Below, one piece after another: positions 37,022 to 44,098 of a stretch of 46,065 nt of DNA. The position numbers and the translations under genes are program-made. Source of the stretch: Polaromonas sp. (GTDB lineage Bacteria > Pseudomonadota > Gammaproteobacteria > Burkholderiales > Burkholderiaceae_C); the NCBI GenBank assembly GCA_021153985.1, contig JAJKJM010000070.1, positions 1 to 46,065 of the forward strand, read 5' to 3'. The notes under the pieces were generated by a model. It searched no databases. It worked only from the letters and a program-made list of their open reading frames with translations, and was not told the origin of the DNA. Numbering within the stretch: position 1 is the first letter of the stretch; every line of letters begins with the position of its first letter.

Positions 37022-37405
37022 ATGGCCAACACGCCCACAACTCCGACAGCGCCCACAGCGCCCGAGAACTGCCGAATCAACTACGTGGAACTGAACGTGC
37101 GCGACCTGGACAAAGCCAAGGCCTTTTACGGCCAGGCCTTTGGCTGGACGTTTACCGACTACGGCCCGCAGTACACCGAGTTTTCAGACGGTGCGATGAA
37201 AGGAGGCTTCACCACGCAGGCAGCGCCCTCGCCCACTGGCGGCCCGCTGGTGATTTTGTACGCCGACAAACTGGAGGCGGCGCGCGCCAGCGTGGTGGCC
37301 GCCGGCGGCGCCATCAAGCTGGAGATATTTGCCTTCCCCGGCGGGCGCCGCTTTCACTTTATTGACACCGACGGGTATGAACTGGCGGTGTGGTCAAAGG
37401 ACTGA
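37022..37405 (+). CDS. VOC (glyoxalase/bleomycin resistance) family protein
   Basis: A 127-residue VOC-fold protein: CRINYVELNVRDLDKAKAFYGQAFGWTFTDYG, FSDGAMKGGF, GPLVILYADKLEAARASVVAAGGAI and FPGGRRFHFIDTDGYELAVWSKD, where Glu in GYELAVW is the usual C-terminal metal ligand. Members include metal-dependent lyases, dioxygenases and drug-binding proteins; the specific role is unknown. Start ATG at 37022 with TTGGAG upstream. The acetyltransferase start is 2 bp after its stop, so the two form an operon. Confidence 0.85.
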   Translation: MANTPTTPTAPTAPENCRINYVELNVRDLDKAKAFYGQAFGWTFTDYGPQYTEFSDGAMKGGFTTQAAPSPTGGPLVILYADKLEAARASVVAAGGAIKLEIFAFPGGRRFHFIDTDGYELAVWSKD

Positions 37406-37407
37406 GC

Positions 37408-37959
37408 ATGGGTGACATCGACGAAATGAAAGTCATCAAGGAAGAAGACAGCCTGGCTGAACGCTTCAGCTTTCGGCCCCTGCAGATGGCTGACCTGCCG
37501 ATGCTGCATGAATGGCTGGCGCGGCCCCACTGGACGGAATGGTGGGGTCCGGCCCCGACCATGGCAGAGGTAGAAGCCGAATACGGTGGCTGGATCAAGA
37601 ATCCAACCCAGGTGCAACCGCACATTGCGCTACTGGACGGTCAGCCCTTCGGTTACATCCAGTCTTATGTGGCGATGGGTTCAGGCGGTGGCTGGTGGGA
37701 GGGTGAAACCGACCCCGGCGTGCGCGGCATCGACCAGTCCATCGCCGACGCGAGCCTGCTAAGCCGAGGCCTGGGCACGGCGATGGTGAAAGCCTGGGTC
37801 GCGAAGCTGTTCACCGACCCGCAAGTCACCCACATCCAGACCGACCCCGACCCGCGCAATGCCCGTGCGATCCGCTGCTATGAAAAGGCCGGGTTTCGCG
37901 CGGTGGGCGAAGTGCAGACGCCTGATGGGACGGCGTTGTTGATGGTTTGCAGGCGATAG
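37408..37959 (+). CDS. AAC(6')-Ib-like aminoglycoside 6'-N-acetyltransferase
   Basis: A 183-residue GNAT protein that by eye is close to AAC(6')-Ib over its length: LPMLHEWLARPHWTEWW, IALLDGQPFGYIQSYVA, GWWEGETDPGVRGIDQ, SRGLGTAMVKAWVAKLF, VTHIQTDPDPRNARAIR, CYEKAGFRAVGEVQTPDG. AAC(6')-Ib enzymes acetylate the 6'-amino group of aminoglycosides with acetyl-CoA. The Trp of GWW and Asp of TPDG, changed in the -cr variant, are the ordinary residues. The residue after GIDQ is Ser, where amikacin-type AAC(6')-Ib has Leu. Start ATG at 37408 follows AAAGGA. No integrase or attC site is nearby. Activity is inferred. Confidence 0.85.
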   Translation: MGDIDEMKVIKEEDSLAERFSFRPLQMADLPMLHEWLARPHWTEWWGPAPTMAEVEAEYGGWIKNPTQVQPHIALLDGQPFGYIQSYVAMGSGGGWWEGETDPGVRGIDQSIADASLLSRGLGTAMVKAWVAKLFTDPQVTHIQTDPDPRNARAIRCYEKAGFRAVGEVQTPDGTALLMVCRR

Positions 37960-38013
37960 CTAAAGCGGATGGCGTGGCAAATAGAGCCCGCACCTTGTGA
38001 ATGAAATCGCCTT

Positions 38014-38058
38014 CTAGCCCAGACAAGACGTGCGCTACCAGCTATCAATTAAATAGCA
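38014..38058 (-). repeat. Dispersed intergenic repeat, copy F
   Basis: Read on the minus strand: TGCTATTTAATTGATAGCTG, a variable middle, then TCTGGGCTAG. It lies in the gap 37960-38071 between the acetyltransferase and the convergent small membrane ORF. Confidence 0.65.
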
Positions 38059-38071
38059 AAGTCGGCGTTTT

Positions 38072-38302
38072 CTAACTTTTCCCTTTAGCCCTGTCGACAT
38101 ACTCACGGGCAATCTGCGCCAGTAAAAGCGCCGCGGAAACCACCAGCACAAAAATGGAGCCCGCCGAGGATGGGCCGTTGCGCTGGTGGTACGCCAGCAA
38201 TGTCTCACGGGAGAACGAGAGGCGGTCGCATTTCAAGCTCCAGACCCGTGGGTTGGTAGGAATAAAGACGTATTGAAGAGAGTCAACCTGAACCTCTGCA
38301 TT
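38072..38302 (-). CDS. Possible small membrane protein ORF without an obvious start
   Basis: The frame directly after the stop of the upstream small gene stays open for 76 codons: it includes YVFIPTNPRVWSLKCDRLSF, then GSIFVLVVSAALLLAQIARE, a clear membrane segment, ending YVDRAKGKS. No ATG is in frame; a TTG before KCDRLSF (about 54 residues) is possible. Because it is in the same frame as the gene above, it could also be the distal part of one larger gene separated by a stop codon. It is too short and atypical to appear in routine ORF lists. Confidence 0.4.
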   Translation of the reverse strand, partial: NAEVQVDSLQYVFIPTNPRVWSLKCDRLSFSRETLLAYHQRNGPSSAGSIFVLVVSAALLLAQIAREYVDRAKGKS

Positions 38303-38621
38303 TCAGCCATTCAGCATTCGTACTTCATCCGGGCCAAGAGCCTGAAAACGAACCCACTTGCCGATATACAAACCCAAGAGATCCTGGGGAAAGTCGAGCG
38401 CCTGCACACTTCCGTCAGGCAGTTGGAGACGCAGATTGGGAGGCGTTTGCCGGGCTCCGACGATCACCCCGCGCAACGATTGAGTAGCGCTCTCCGCGGG
38501 CGGCGGATTCAAAAGCATTGCTATCAAAGGGCCACACAACAAGAATGAAAATTGCGATGCCGCCCAGGAGAGAACCGCGATACGCCCGTAGAAACCCCTT
38601 CTTTTTGACTGCTAAATCCAT
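38303..38621 (-). pseudogene. Small exported or membrane protein gene broken by a frameshift
   Basis: Two overlapping frames together read as one protein of about 105 residues. The first starts MDLAVKKKGF at 38621; deleting one A in the five-A run (38602-38606, T on the plus strand) joins it to KRRGFYGRIAVLSW, a hydrophobic segment SFLLCGPLIAMLLNPPP, then TQSLRGVIVGARQTPPNLRL, PDGSVQALDFPQDLLGL and YIGKWVRFQALGPDEVRMLNG. The second frame alone has no ATG start. So the gene is either a recent frameshift mutant, a phase-variable gene, or carries a homopolymer sequencing error. Product family not recognised. Confidence 0.5.
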
Positions 38622-38669
38622 ACTGTCGTGCGATGGGCGCTGCTGGCGATACTTCAGTTAGCTACCAAG

Positions 38670-39866
38670 TCACAGCGCCTTGCCCAAACGCCCCACACCC
38701 TCTTCAATCTTCGCCACATCCGCCGTCGCAAAACTCAGCCGCAGCGTGGCCAAATCCGGATTGGCCGCATAAAACGGCGCGCCGGGCACAAAGGCGACGA
38801 GCTGCTCAATCGCCTTTTTAGCGAAGTCGCCGGCGTCTTTGCTTTTGCCGTTGGCGCCGGTAAGGCTGGCCCAGAAGAACAAACCGCCTTGCGGCTGGGT
38901 GAAGGCAATCGCGTCGCCCAGTTCGCGCTTGAGGGCTGCCCCCATGGCCAGAGCGCGCTCGCCATACACCTTGCGTACATTTTTCAGCGTGTTGGGCATG
39001 CGGCCGGCTTTGAGGTATTGGGCGGCAGTGGCTTGGGCGAAGGTGCTGGTGTGTGCGTCGCTGAACTGCTTGCACATGGTGGCCTTGGCCAGCAGCTCGG
39101 CGGGGGCGACCATCCAGCCCACGCGCAGGCCGGGGCTCAGCACCTTGCTGAGTGAACCGCAGTGCGCCAGCAGCTCGCGGCTGCCGGGCACGGTGGCGCT
39201 CAGGGCCAGCAATGAGGGTGGCGGCGCTTCGCCGAAGTAGAGGTCGCCGTAGGGGTCGTCTTCAACAATCAAGGTGTTGTGTTTGACGGCCATCTCCAGC
39301 ACCTGCTTGCGGCGCTCCAGGCTCAGAAGTGCACCGCTGGGGTTGCCGAAGGTGGGGATCAGGTAGACAAATTTTGGCTTGTGCTGGGCGATGAGTTTTT
39401 CGAGCTCGTCGGTCTTGACACCGTTGGCATCAATCGGTGCGCTGATAAGTTCTGCGCCGTAGAGACGAAAGCACTGGATGGTGGCAAGGAAAGTCGGGCC
39501 TTCAACAATGACCTTATCGCCGGGCGAGATCATGGTCTTGCCGAGCAAGTCAAGCGCCTGCTGGCTGCCGGTGGTGACGATGAGTTGGTCGGGGGCGACG
39601 TCTTTGGCACCCTTGGTGGCCATGAAGGCGCTGAGCTGTTCGCGCAGCGGGCCGTAGCCTTCAGTGGCGCCGTATTGCAGTGCGCCGCCGGGCTCTTCAG
39701 TCAAGGCCTTGTTGCTGGCCTCTTTGATGCCTTCGACATCAAACATGGCCGGGTCTGGAAAGCCGCCGGCAAAGCTGACGATGCCGGGTTTTCCCAGCAG
39801 CTTGAAGAGTTCGCGAATCGCGGAGGTTTCGACATTGTTGAGGCGGTCGGCAAATTGCAGTGGCAT
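38670..39866 (-). CDS. PLP-dependent class I/II aminotransferase (LysN/2-aminoadipate transaminase type)
   Basis: A 398-residue fold-type I aminotransferase without a GntR domain. Key blocks: SFAGGFPDPAMFDVEGI, LQYGATEGYGPLREQLSAFM, LIVTTGSQQALDLLGK, PTFGNPSG (substrate carboxylate), TLIVEDDPYGDLYF (PLP-binding Asp) and the Schiff-base lysine in CGSLSKVLSPGLRVGW. It resembles enzymes annotated as 2-aminoadipate, kynurenine or branched-chain transaminases; the substrate is not evident. It is monocistronic and divergent from the multicopper oxidase gene by about 200 bp. Confidence 0.9.
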   Translation of the reverse strand: MPLQFADRLNNVETSAIRELFKLLGKPGIVSFAGGFPDPAMFDVEGIKEASNKALTEEPGGALQYGATEGYGPLREQLSAFMATKGAKDVAPDQLIVTTGSQQALDLLGKTMISPGDKVIVEGPTFLATIQCFRLYGAELISAPIDANGVKTDELEKLIAQHKPKFVYLIPTFGNPSGALLSLERRKQVLEMAVKHNTLIVEDDPYGDLYFGEAPPPSLLALSATVPGSRELLAHCGSLSKVLSPGLRVGWMVAPAELLAKATMCKQFSDAHTSTFAQATAAQYLKAGRMPNTLKNVRKVYGERALAMGAALKRELGDAIAFTQPQGGLFFWASLTGANGKSKDAGDFAKKAIEQLVAFVPGAPFYAANPDLATLRLSFATADVAKIEEGVGRLGKAL

Positions 39867-40067
39867 GTTGGGTTTCTCGCTTTCTGGGCAGCATTGTCGT
39901 CAATTTGTGCCGCCTGCCTGTCGGGGCGGCCTGGACGGGTTTTCACTTTATTACAGAAGTATCGTTCAGCTGGCTTGACCTTCCCGCCGTGGCAGGGTCT
40001 AGAGTGGCCCTTCGCCCTCCCCTTCTCCCTGTTGCCGCTGCCAGCTTATCCACCAGAGAGGATTCCC

Positions 40068-41951
40068 ATGATTGTCCAGCCCGTCGACTATTTCCTGATC
40101 GTTTGGTTTGCCCTGGCACTGGCTTGCACGGCCTATGTCGCCTGGGACCAGTTTCAGAACAACCCCGAGCCGGTGGTGATGAAGTGGGGCTTCATTCTTG
40201 TCACGCTGTACATGGGCCCGTTGGGCCTGCTGCTGTATGTCATGGCAGACAAAGAGCCCCACCCCGGCGGGCATGAAGCGTTCATCAAACCCTTATGGAA
40301 GCAGGGTGTCGGTTCCACCATCCATTGTGTGGCGGGCGATGCCACCGGCATCATTCTGGCGGCGGTGATCACAGCCGCTTTGGGTTTGCCCATGTGGGTC
40401 GACCTCATTGTTGAATACCTTGCGGGATTTGCGTTCGGCCTCTTTATCTTTCAGTCACTGTTCATGAAAAACATGATGGGCGGAACTTACCTGGAAAATG
40501 TCAGGAAGTCCTTCATGCCCGAGTTCATCAGCATGAACGCCATGATGGCCGGGATGGCGCCGGTCATGTCGCTGCTGATGATGGGACGTGACATGCGGGC
40601 GATGGACCCGACCGAACTGATTTTCTGGGGCGTGATGTCCCTGGGCGTTATCGCCGGGTTTGCTATTGCCTATCCCGTCAATGTCTGGATGGTCTCCAGA
40701 AAGATGAAGCACGGCCTGATGACCCAGCGCAAGGAGCGCCAGAGCGGCGAGAAGCATCAGGGCAAGGCGCCGTCCGGTCATGAAGGCCATCAGGGCGCTC
40801 AACATGGCGGAGGCGGCGCGGCGCCAGCGAGCCACCACGCCATGCAACCCGACGTCACACGGCCCCAGTTGATCGCGGTATGCATGACCACGTTGTTGAT
40901 GCTGTTGGGTGGCATGACGGCTCCCGCCCTCTACGTCAACATGAACCTGTCTGCGCGCGATGTCGGGGGCGCCATCATGCCGCCCGGGATGATCATGGGC
41001 TGGGACACCCCTGGTGAAGCAATGCGGGACATGGCGGCGGTTGACCCTCGCCGGGTGGCCAGCAAAGCAGAACCCGGCACAAGAGGGGACACGGTGCTCG
41101 AAGCGGGGCAGGAAGGCGGCGTCAAGGTGTTCAACCTGGAGGCTGGCGTAGTGCGCTGGAACATCCTGCCGGACTTGAAGGTCGAAGGCTACGCTTTCAA
41201 TGGCCAGGTGCCCGGGCCCCGGCTTCGCGTGACCGAGGGGGACAGGGTCCGTATCAGGGTGACAAACCGGCTTCCCGAGTCGACCACCGTGCACTGGCAT
41301 GGCCTGATTGTCCCGAACGAAATGGATGGCCCGGCCAAAATCACACAGGAGCCTATCCCCCCGGGCGGGCATTACACCTATGAATTCACGACCGGGCAGG
41401 CAGGCACTTTTTTTTATCACACCCACGATCACGCAGACCGGCAGCAGGCGCTGGGCCTGTACGGCGCGCTGATCATTGATCCCAAAGACCCATCCAGAGA
41501 GCTGGTGGCCGACAAGGAATACGTGATCCAGCTACAAGAGTGGCTCAAGCGTGAGGGCCTGACGTATCCCGCCATGCTGATGGAGGGCGCACTGCCCAAT
41601 TACTTCACCATCAATGGCAAGGCATATCCTGAAACCGAGACGGTCAGCATGCGGGTCGGTGAAACCATCAAGCTCCGCTTCATCGGAACGAACAACAATT
41701 TCGTCCACCCCATGCATGTACATGGCGGGCCATTCACCGTCGTCGCACGCGATGGCTATACGCTGGCGGAAGGCGCCCGCTTTGAAGCTGACACTGTCAA
41801 TGTCGGGCCGGGCCAACGCTACGACGTGATCTGGAAAGCCCGCAAACCCGGCAAATGGCTTGTGCATTGCCACATTCCGCACCATGCCACCAACAACAAT
41901 GTCGAGCACAAAGGGGGTGGCGGGTTGACCATGATTCTGGAGGTCAGCTGA
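40068..41951 (+). CDS. DUF4396 membrane domain fused to a two-domain multicopper oxidase
   Basis: A 627-residue fusion. Residues 1-215 hold about five membrane segments with a DUF4396-like core (STIHCVAGDATGIIL, FMKNMMGGTYLENVRKSFMPEF, MNAMMAGMAPVMSLLMMGRDM). A His-rich linker (229-257) and a further membrane segment (about 266-290) lead to two cupredoxin domains with all copper motifs: HWHG (409-412), HTHDH (451-455), HPMHVHG (547-553) and HCHIPHH (600-606). The only Cys ligand is in the second domain. It likely oxidises a phenolic or metal ion (copper or manganese) on the outer face of the membrane. The ATG at 40068 follows AGAGAGGA; the longer frame upstream is antisense to the aminotransferase. 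Confidence 0.85.
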   Translation: MIVQPVDYFLIVWFALALACTAYVAWDQFQNNPEPVVMKWGFILVTLYMGPLGLLLYVMADKEPHPGGHEAFIKPLWKQGVGSTIHCVAGDATGIILAAVITAALGLPMWVDLIVEYLAGFAFGLFIFQSLFMKNMMGGTYLENVRKSFMPEFISMNAMMAGMAPVMSLLMMGRDMRAMDPTELIFWGVMSLGVIAGFAIAYPVNVWMVSRKMKHGLMTQRKERQSGEKHQGKAPSGHEGHQGAQHGGGGAAPASHHAMQPDVTRPQLIAVCMTTLLMLLGGMTAPALYVNMNLSARDVGGAIMPPGMIMGWDTPGEAMRDMAAVDPRRVASKAEPGTRGDTVLEAGQEGGVKVFNLEAGVVRWNILPDLKVEGYAFNGQVPGPRLRVTEGDRVRIRVTNRLPESTTVHWHGLIVPNEMDGPAKITQEPIPPGGHYTYEFTTGQAGTFFYHTHDHADRQQALGLYGALIIDPKDPSRELVADKEYVIQLQEWLKREGLTYPAMLMEGALPNYFTINGKAYPETETVSMRVGETIKLRFIGTNNNFVHPMHVHGGPFTVVARDGYTLAEGARFEADTVNVGPGQRYDVIWKARKPGKWLVHCHIPHHATNNNVEHKGGGGLTMILEVS

Positions 41952-41998
41952 AGCACCTGAAGGACCGGGCCCTGTGCGGGAACCAAAATCAAAAAACT

Positions 41999-42043
41999 TG
42001 ACGGAGTACTGGTTTAGAGTAATAGTCTAGAGTAAAACTCTAG
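41999..42043 (+). promoter_or_regulatory. Promoter and perfect palindromic operator of the tetR operon
   Basis: TTGACG (41999-42004) is a good -35 box; an acceptable -10 lies about 18 bp on (TAGTCT). Overlapping and just downstream is a perfect 17-bp palindrome, CTAGAGT-AAA-ACTCTAG (42027-42043), ending two bases before the start codon, with a further half-site TTTAGAGT at 42012-42020. It is a strong candidate for autorepression by the TetR protein it precedes. Confidence 0.7.
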
Positions 42044-42045
42044 TC

Positions 42046-42714
42046 ATGAATTCTGCCATTCACCCTGCAACCACGCCCACAACCACGCCCGCACCTGCCG
42101 CTTCTTCTGGCTCTGGTTCTGCTACCCGCAGCCGCCTGCTGGACGCCGCCGCCAAGGTATTTCTGGTCCAGGGTTTCACGGCCGCCTCGATGGACCTGGT
42201 GCGCCAGGAGGCAGGCGTAAGCAACGGCAGCCTGTACCACCACTTCCCCACCAAGGCGCAGCTGGCTGATGCGCTGTACGCCCATATCCTGCGCGACTTT
42301 CATGCCGCACTGCTGCCGCCCATCAGGGGCCGGGCCGTGCAGGCTGAAAAAGGCGTGAAGGGTTTGATCCGTGCGTACATCCAGTGGGTGCTGCAGAACC
42401 CGCAGAGCGCCCGGCTGCTGCATGAGTTACGGCGAAGCGCAGAGATATCCAATGGACCGAATGAGGGCAGTGGACCTGATAAGGCCGAGCGTGATGCGGT
42501 CAATGCCGACGCGTTTGGCGCACTGACGGCCTGGATGGCGCAACGCGTCGAAGCGGGCGAGATGCGCGCCATGCCCTTTCATGTCTGGATGGCGCTGGTG
42601 TTTTCGCCCGCGCTGTCGCTCACGCAGCGATGGGTGAGCCAGCCCACCCCGGCCGTCGCGCCCAAGGTGCGGGCCGCGCTGGAGCATGCGGCCTGGATGG
42701 CGGTGGCGCCCTGA
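42046..42714 (+). CDS. TetR family transcriptional regulator
   Basis: A 222-residue repressor. A Thr/Pro/Ala/Ser-rich leader of about 26 residues precedes the TetR DNA-binding domain: TRSRLLDAAAKVFLVQGFTAASMDLVRQEAGVSNGSLYHHFPTKAQLADALYAHIL. The C-terminal ligand domain is unassigned. The palindrome immediately upstream is its probable operator. The SRPBCC and thioesterase genes follow on the same strand, so it likely controls its own operon in response to a lipid or aromatic acyl compound (inference from neighbours). Confidence 0.92.
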   Translation: MNSAIHPATTPTTTPAPAASSGSGSATRSRLLDAAAKVFLVQGFTAASMDLVRQEAGVSNGSLYHHFPTKAQLADALYAHILRDFHAALLPPIRGRAVQAEKGVKGLIRAYIQWVLQNPQSARLLHELRRSAEISNGPNEGSGPDKAERDAVNADAFGALTAWMAQRVEAGEMRAMPFHVWMALVFSPALSLTQRWVSQPTPAVAPKVRAALEHAAWMAVAP

Positions 42715-42745
42715 AACCCGTTCCCGATTCAACAGGAGTACTTGT

Positions 42746-43273
42746 ATGAAAGTCGTCAATGTTCATCAACGTTTGCTGCACGCCAGCCCGCTGCAGGTAG
42801 GCGCACTGATCGATGCGCTGGGCTCGCCGGCCGATGCGCTGTGGCCTGGCAAGGTATGGCCGCGCATGAAGTTCGACAGGCCGCTGGCTGTGGGCGCCGT
42901 GGGTGGACATGGGCCTATCCGCTATGTAGTCGAAGCGTATACACCGGGCCAGTCGGTGCGGTTTCGCCTTACCGCACCGGCGGGCTTTGACGGCTGGCAC
43001 GGTTTTGAAGTGCTTGAGGCCACGCCTGCGCATTGTGTGCTGGAGCATCGTATCGAGATGAAAGCGCGCGGCACTGGCCTGCTTTTCTGGCCGCTGGTGA
43101 TTGGCCCCCTGCACGATGTCTGCGTGGAAGACGTGCTGTCGCAGGCGCAGCTCTCGCTGGGCAACGAGCCACGGCAGGTGCCCTGGCCGGCCTATATACG
43201 CCTGCTGCGCTGGCTGGTGTCGGGCGGCAAGCGGTTGACCCCGCCGTTTTCGCGGAGGCAGCATGCCCGCTGA
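42746..43273 (+). CDS. SRPBCC (START-like) domain protein
   Basis: A 175-residue protein starting MKVVNVHQRLLHASPLQVGALIDALGSPADALWP, with a hydrophobic-pocket fold: RPLAVGAVGGHGPIRYVVEAYTPGQSVRFRL, GWHGFEVLEATPAHCVLEHRIEM, LLFWPLVIGPLHDVCVEDVLSQAQL. SRPBCC proteins bind lipids, aromatics or polyketides. CAGGAG lies 9 bases before the ATG. Its end overlaps the thioesterase start by 11 bp, so the two are translationally coupled and likely act on the same compound. Confidence 0.75.
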   Translation: MKVVNVHQRLLHASPLQVGALIDALGSPADALWPGKVWPRMKFDRPLAVGAVGGHGPIRYVVEAYTPGQSVRFRLTAPAGFDGWHGFEVLEATPAHCVLEHRIEMKARGTGLLFWPLVIGPLHDVCVEDVLSQAQLSLGNEPRQVPWPAYIRLLRWLVSGGKRLTPPFSRRQHAR

Positions 43274-43673
43274 CCTGCTGGCCTGGGGCCGCCAGGTGCT
43301 GGGGCAGCAGCCCTTCAGCGCGATGCTGAATGCGCAGCTGGATGCTTTTGTGCCCGGCGCCGCGGAACTGTCGGTGCCCGTAGTGCCTGGCCTTTTGCAG
43401 CAACACGGTTTTGTGCACGGCGGTGTGCTGTCTTATCTGGCAGACAACGCGCTCACCTTTGCGGGTGGCTCGGTGCTGGGTGATTCCGTCACCTCTGAAT
43501 TCAAGATCAACTACCTGCGCCCCGCCAAAGACGCCGAGCGCCTGCTGGCGGTGGCCACCGTGGTCGGCAGCGGCAAGACGCAGGCAGTGTGCCGCTGCGA
43601 CATTTTTGTGTTGCGTGGTGCGGAGCGCACGCTGTGCGCCGCCGCGCAGGGGACGATTCGCAAGGCGGGTTAA
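43263..43673 (+). CDS. PaaI-family hotdog thioesterase
   Basis: A 136-residue hotdog-fold acyl-CoA thioesterase: LLQQHGFVHGGVLSYLADNALTFAGGSVLGD contains the HGGxxxxLxD active-site pattern (Asp in LAD), and SEFKINYLRPAKDAERLLAVATVVGSGKTQAVCRCDIFV is the central strand region. PaaI-type enzymes release stalled acyl- or aroyl-CoA. It overlaps the SRPBCC gene and ends the tetR-led operon. Confidence 0.88.
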   Translation: MPADLLAWGRQVLGQQPFSAMLNAQLDAFVPGAAELSVPVVPGLLQQHGFVHGGVLSYLADNALTFAGGSVLGDSVTSEFKINYLRPAKDAERLLAVATVVGSGKTQAVCRCDIFVLRGAERTLCAAAQGTIRKAG

Positions 43674-43730
43674 TCACAACGGCCAGCTGGCATCAAAGTT
43701 AGCGCTTGGTGCATGCCCCTCGCGCCGGAG

Positions 43731-43809
43731 TCAACTACTATTTTAAAGGAGTTATTTGCTTTAACTACGTTTCAGGAGTATTATTGTTTAACTACTTTTG
43801 AGGTGTATT
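43731..43809 (+). repeat. Triple direct repeat in the hipBA control region
   Basis: Three related units, each opening with (T/C)AACTAC and then T-rich sequence and an AGG-containing purine stretch: 43731 (TCAACTACTATTTTAAAGGAG), 43761 (TTAACTACGTTTCAGGAGTA) and 43788 (TTAACTACTTTTGAGGTGTA). The spacing is 30 and 27 bp. The last copy supplies the AGG site for the GTG start at 43810. They may be HipB operators or a duplicated leader. Confidence 0.75.
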
Positions 43810-44085
43810 GTGAGCAACGTAACTTACCCGGTAGACACGCCCCAGCAGCTGCGCACCATGTTGCGAACGCTGCGCCAGGCACGCAAACTGACCCAAACCC
43901 AGCTAGGCGAAATGCTGGGCGTCAGCCAGAAGCGCATCGCGCGCATAGAGGCCGCGCCTGAAGTCACGGCTTACGACCAGATTGCCCGCATGGTTTCGGC
44001 CATGGGCTGCAGCCTTGTGATCGAAGAGGCTCCCCGGCATCGCGTGGCAGAGGACGAGCCCGCCCCTTACACGCCGAAATGGTAA
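43810..44085 (+). CDS. hipB: HipB-like antitoxin, XRE-family helix-turn-helix
   Basis: A 91-residue DNA-binding protein, probably from the GTG at 43810 (AGG seven bases upstream). The HTH is LRTLRQARKLTQTQLGEMLGVSQKRIARIEAAPEVTAYDQIARMVSAMGCSLVIEE. HipB neutralises the HipA kinase and represses the operon. It sits 13 bp upstream of hipA. The charged C-terminal tail (HRVAEDEPAPYTPKW) resembles the flexible degradation-prone tail of known HipB, ending in Trp as in E. coli. Confidence 0.9.
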   Translation: MSNVTYPVDTPQQLRTMLRTLRQARKLTQTQLGEMLGVSQKRIARIEAAPEVTAYDQIARMVSAMGCSLVIEEAPRHRVAEDEPAPYTPKW

Positions 44086-44098
44086 GCAGGCCAATACC

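Noticed and set aside
37960-38071. attC or gene-cassette boundary downstream of the AAC(6')-like gene
   Set aside because: Only the dispersed intergenic repeat was found; no GTTRRRY core pair.
39279-40067. Long N-terminal extension of the multicopper oxidase fusion
   Set aside because: This part is antisense to the aminotransferase. The conserved membrane domain begins at the ATG at 40068, which has a ribosome-binding site.
43731-43809. CRISPR-like short repeat array
   Set aside because: Only three degenerate units, no unique spacers of constant length and no cas genes.
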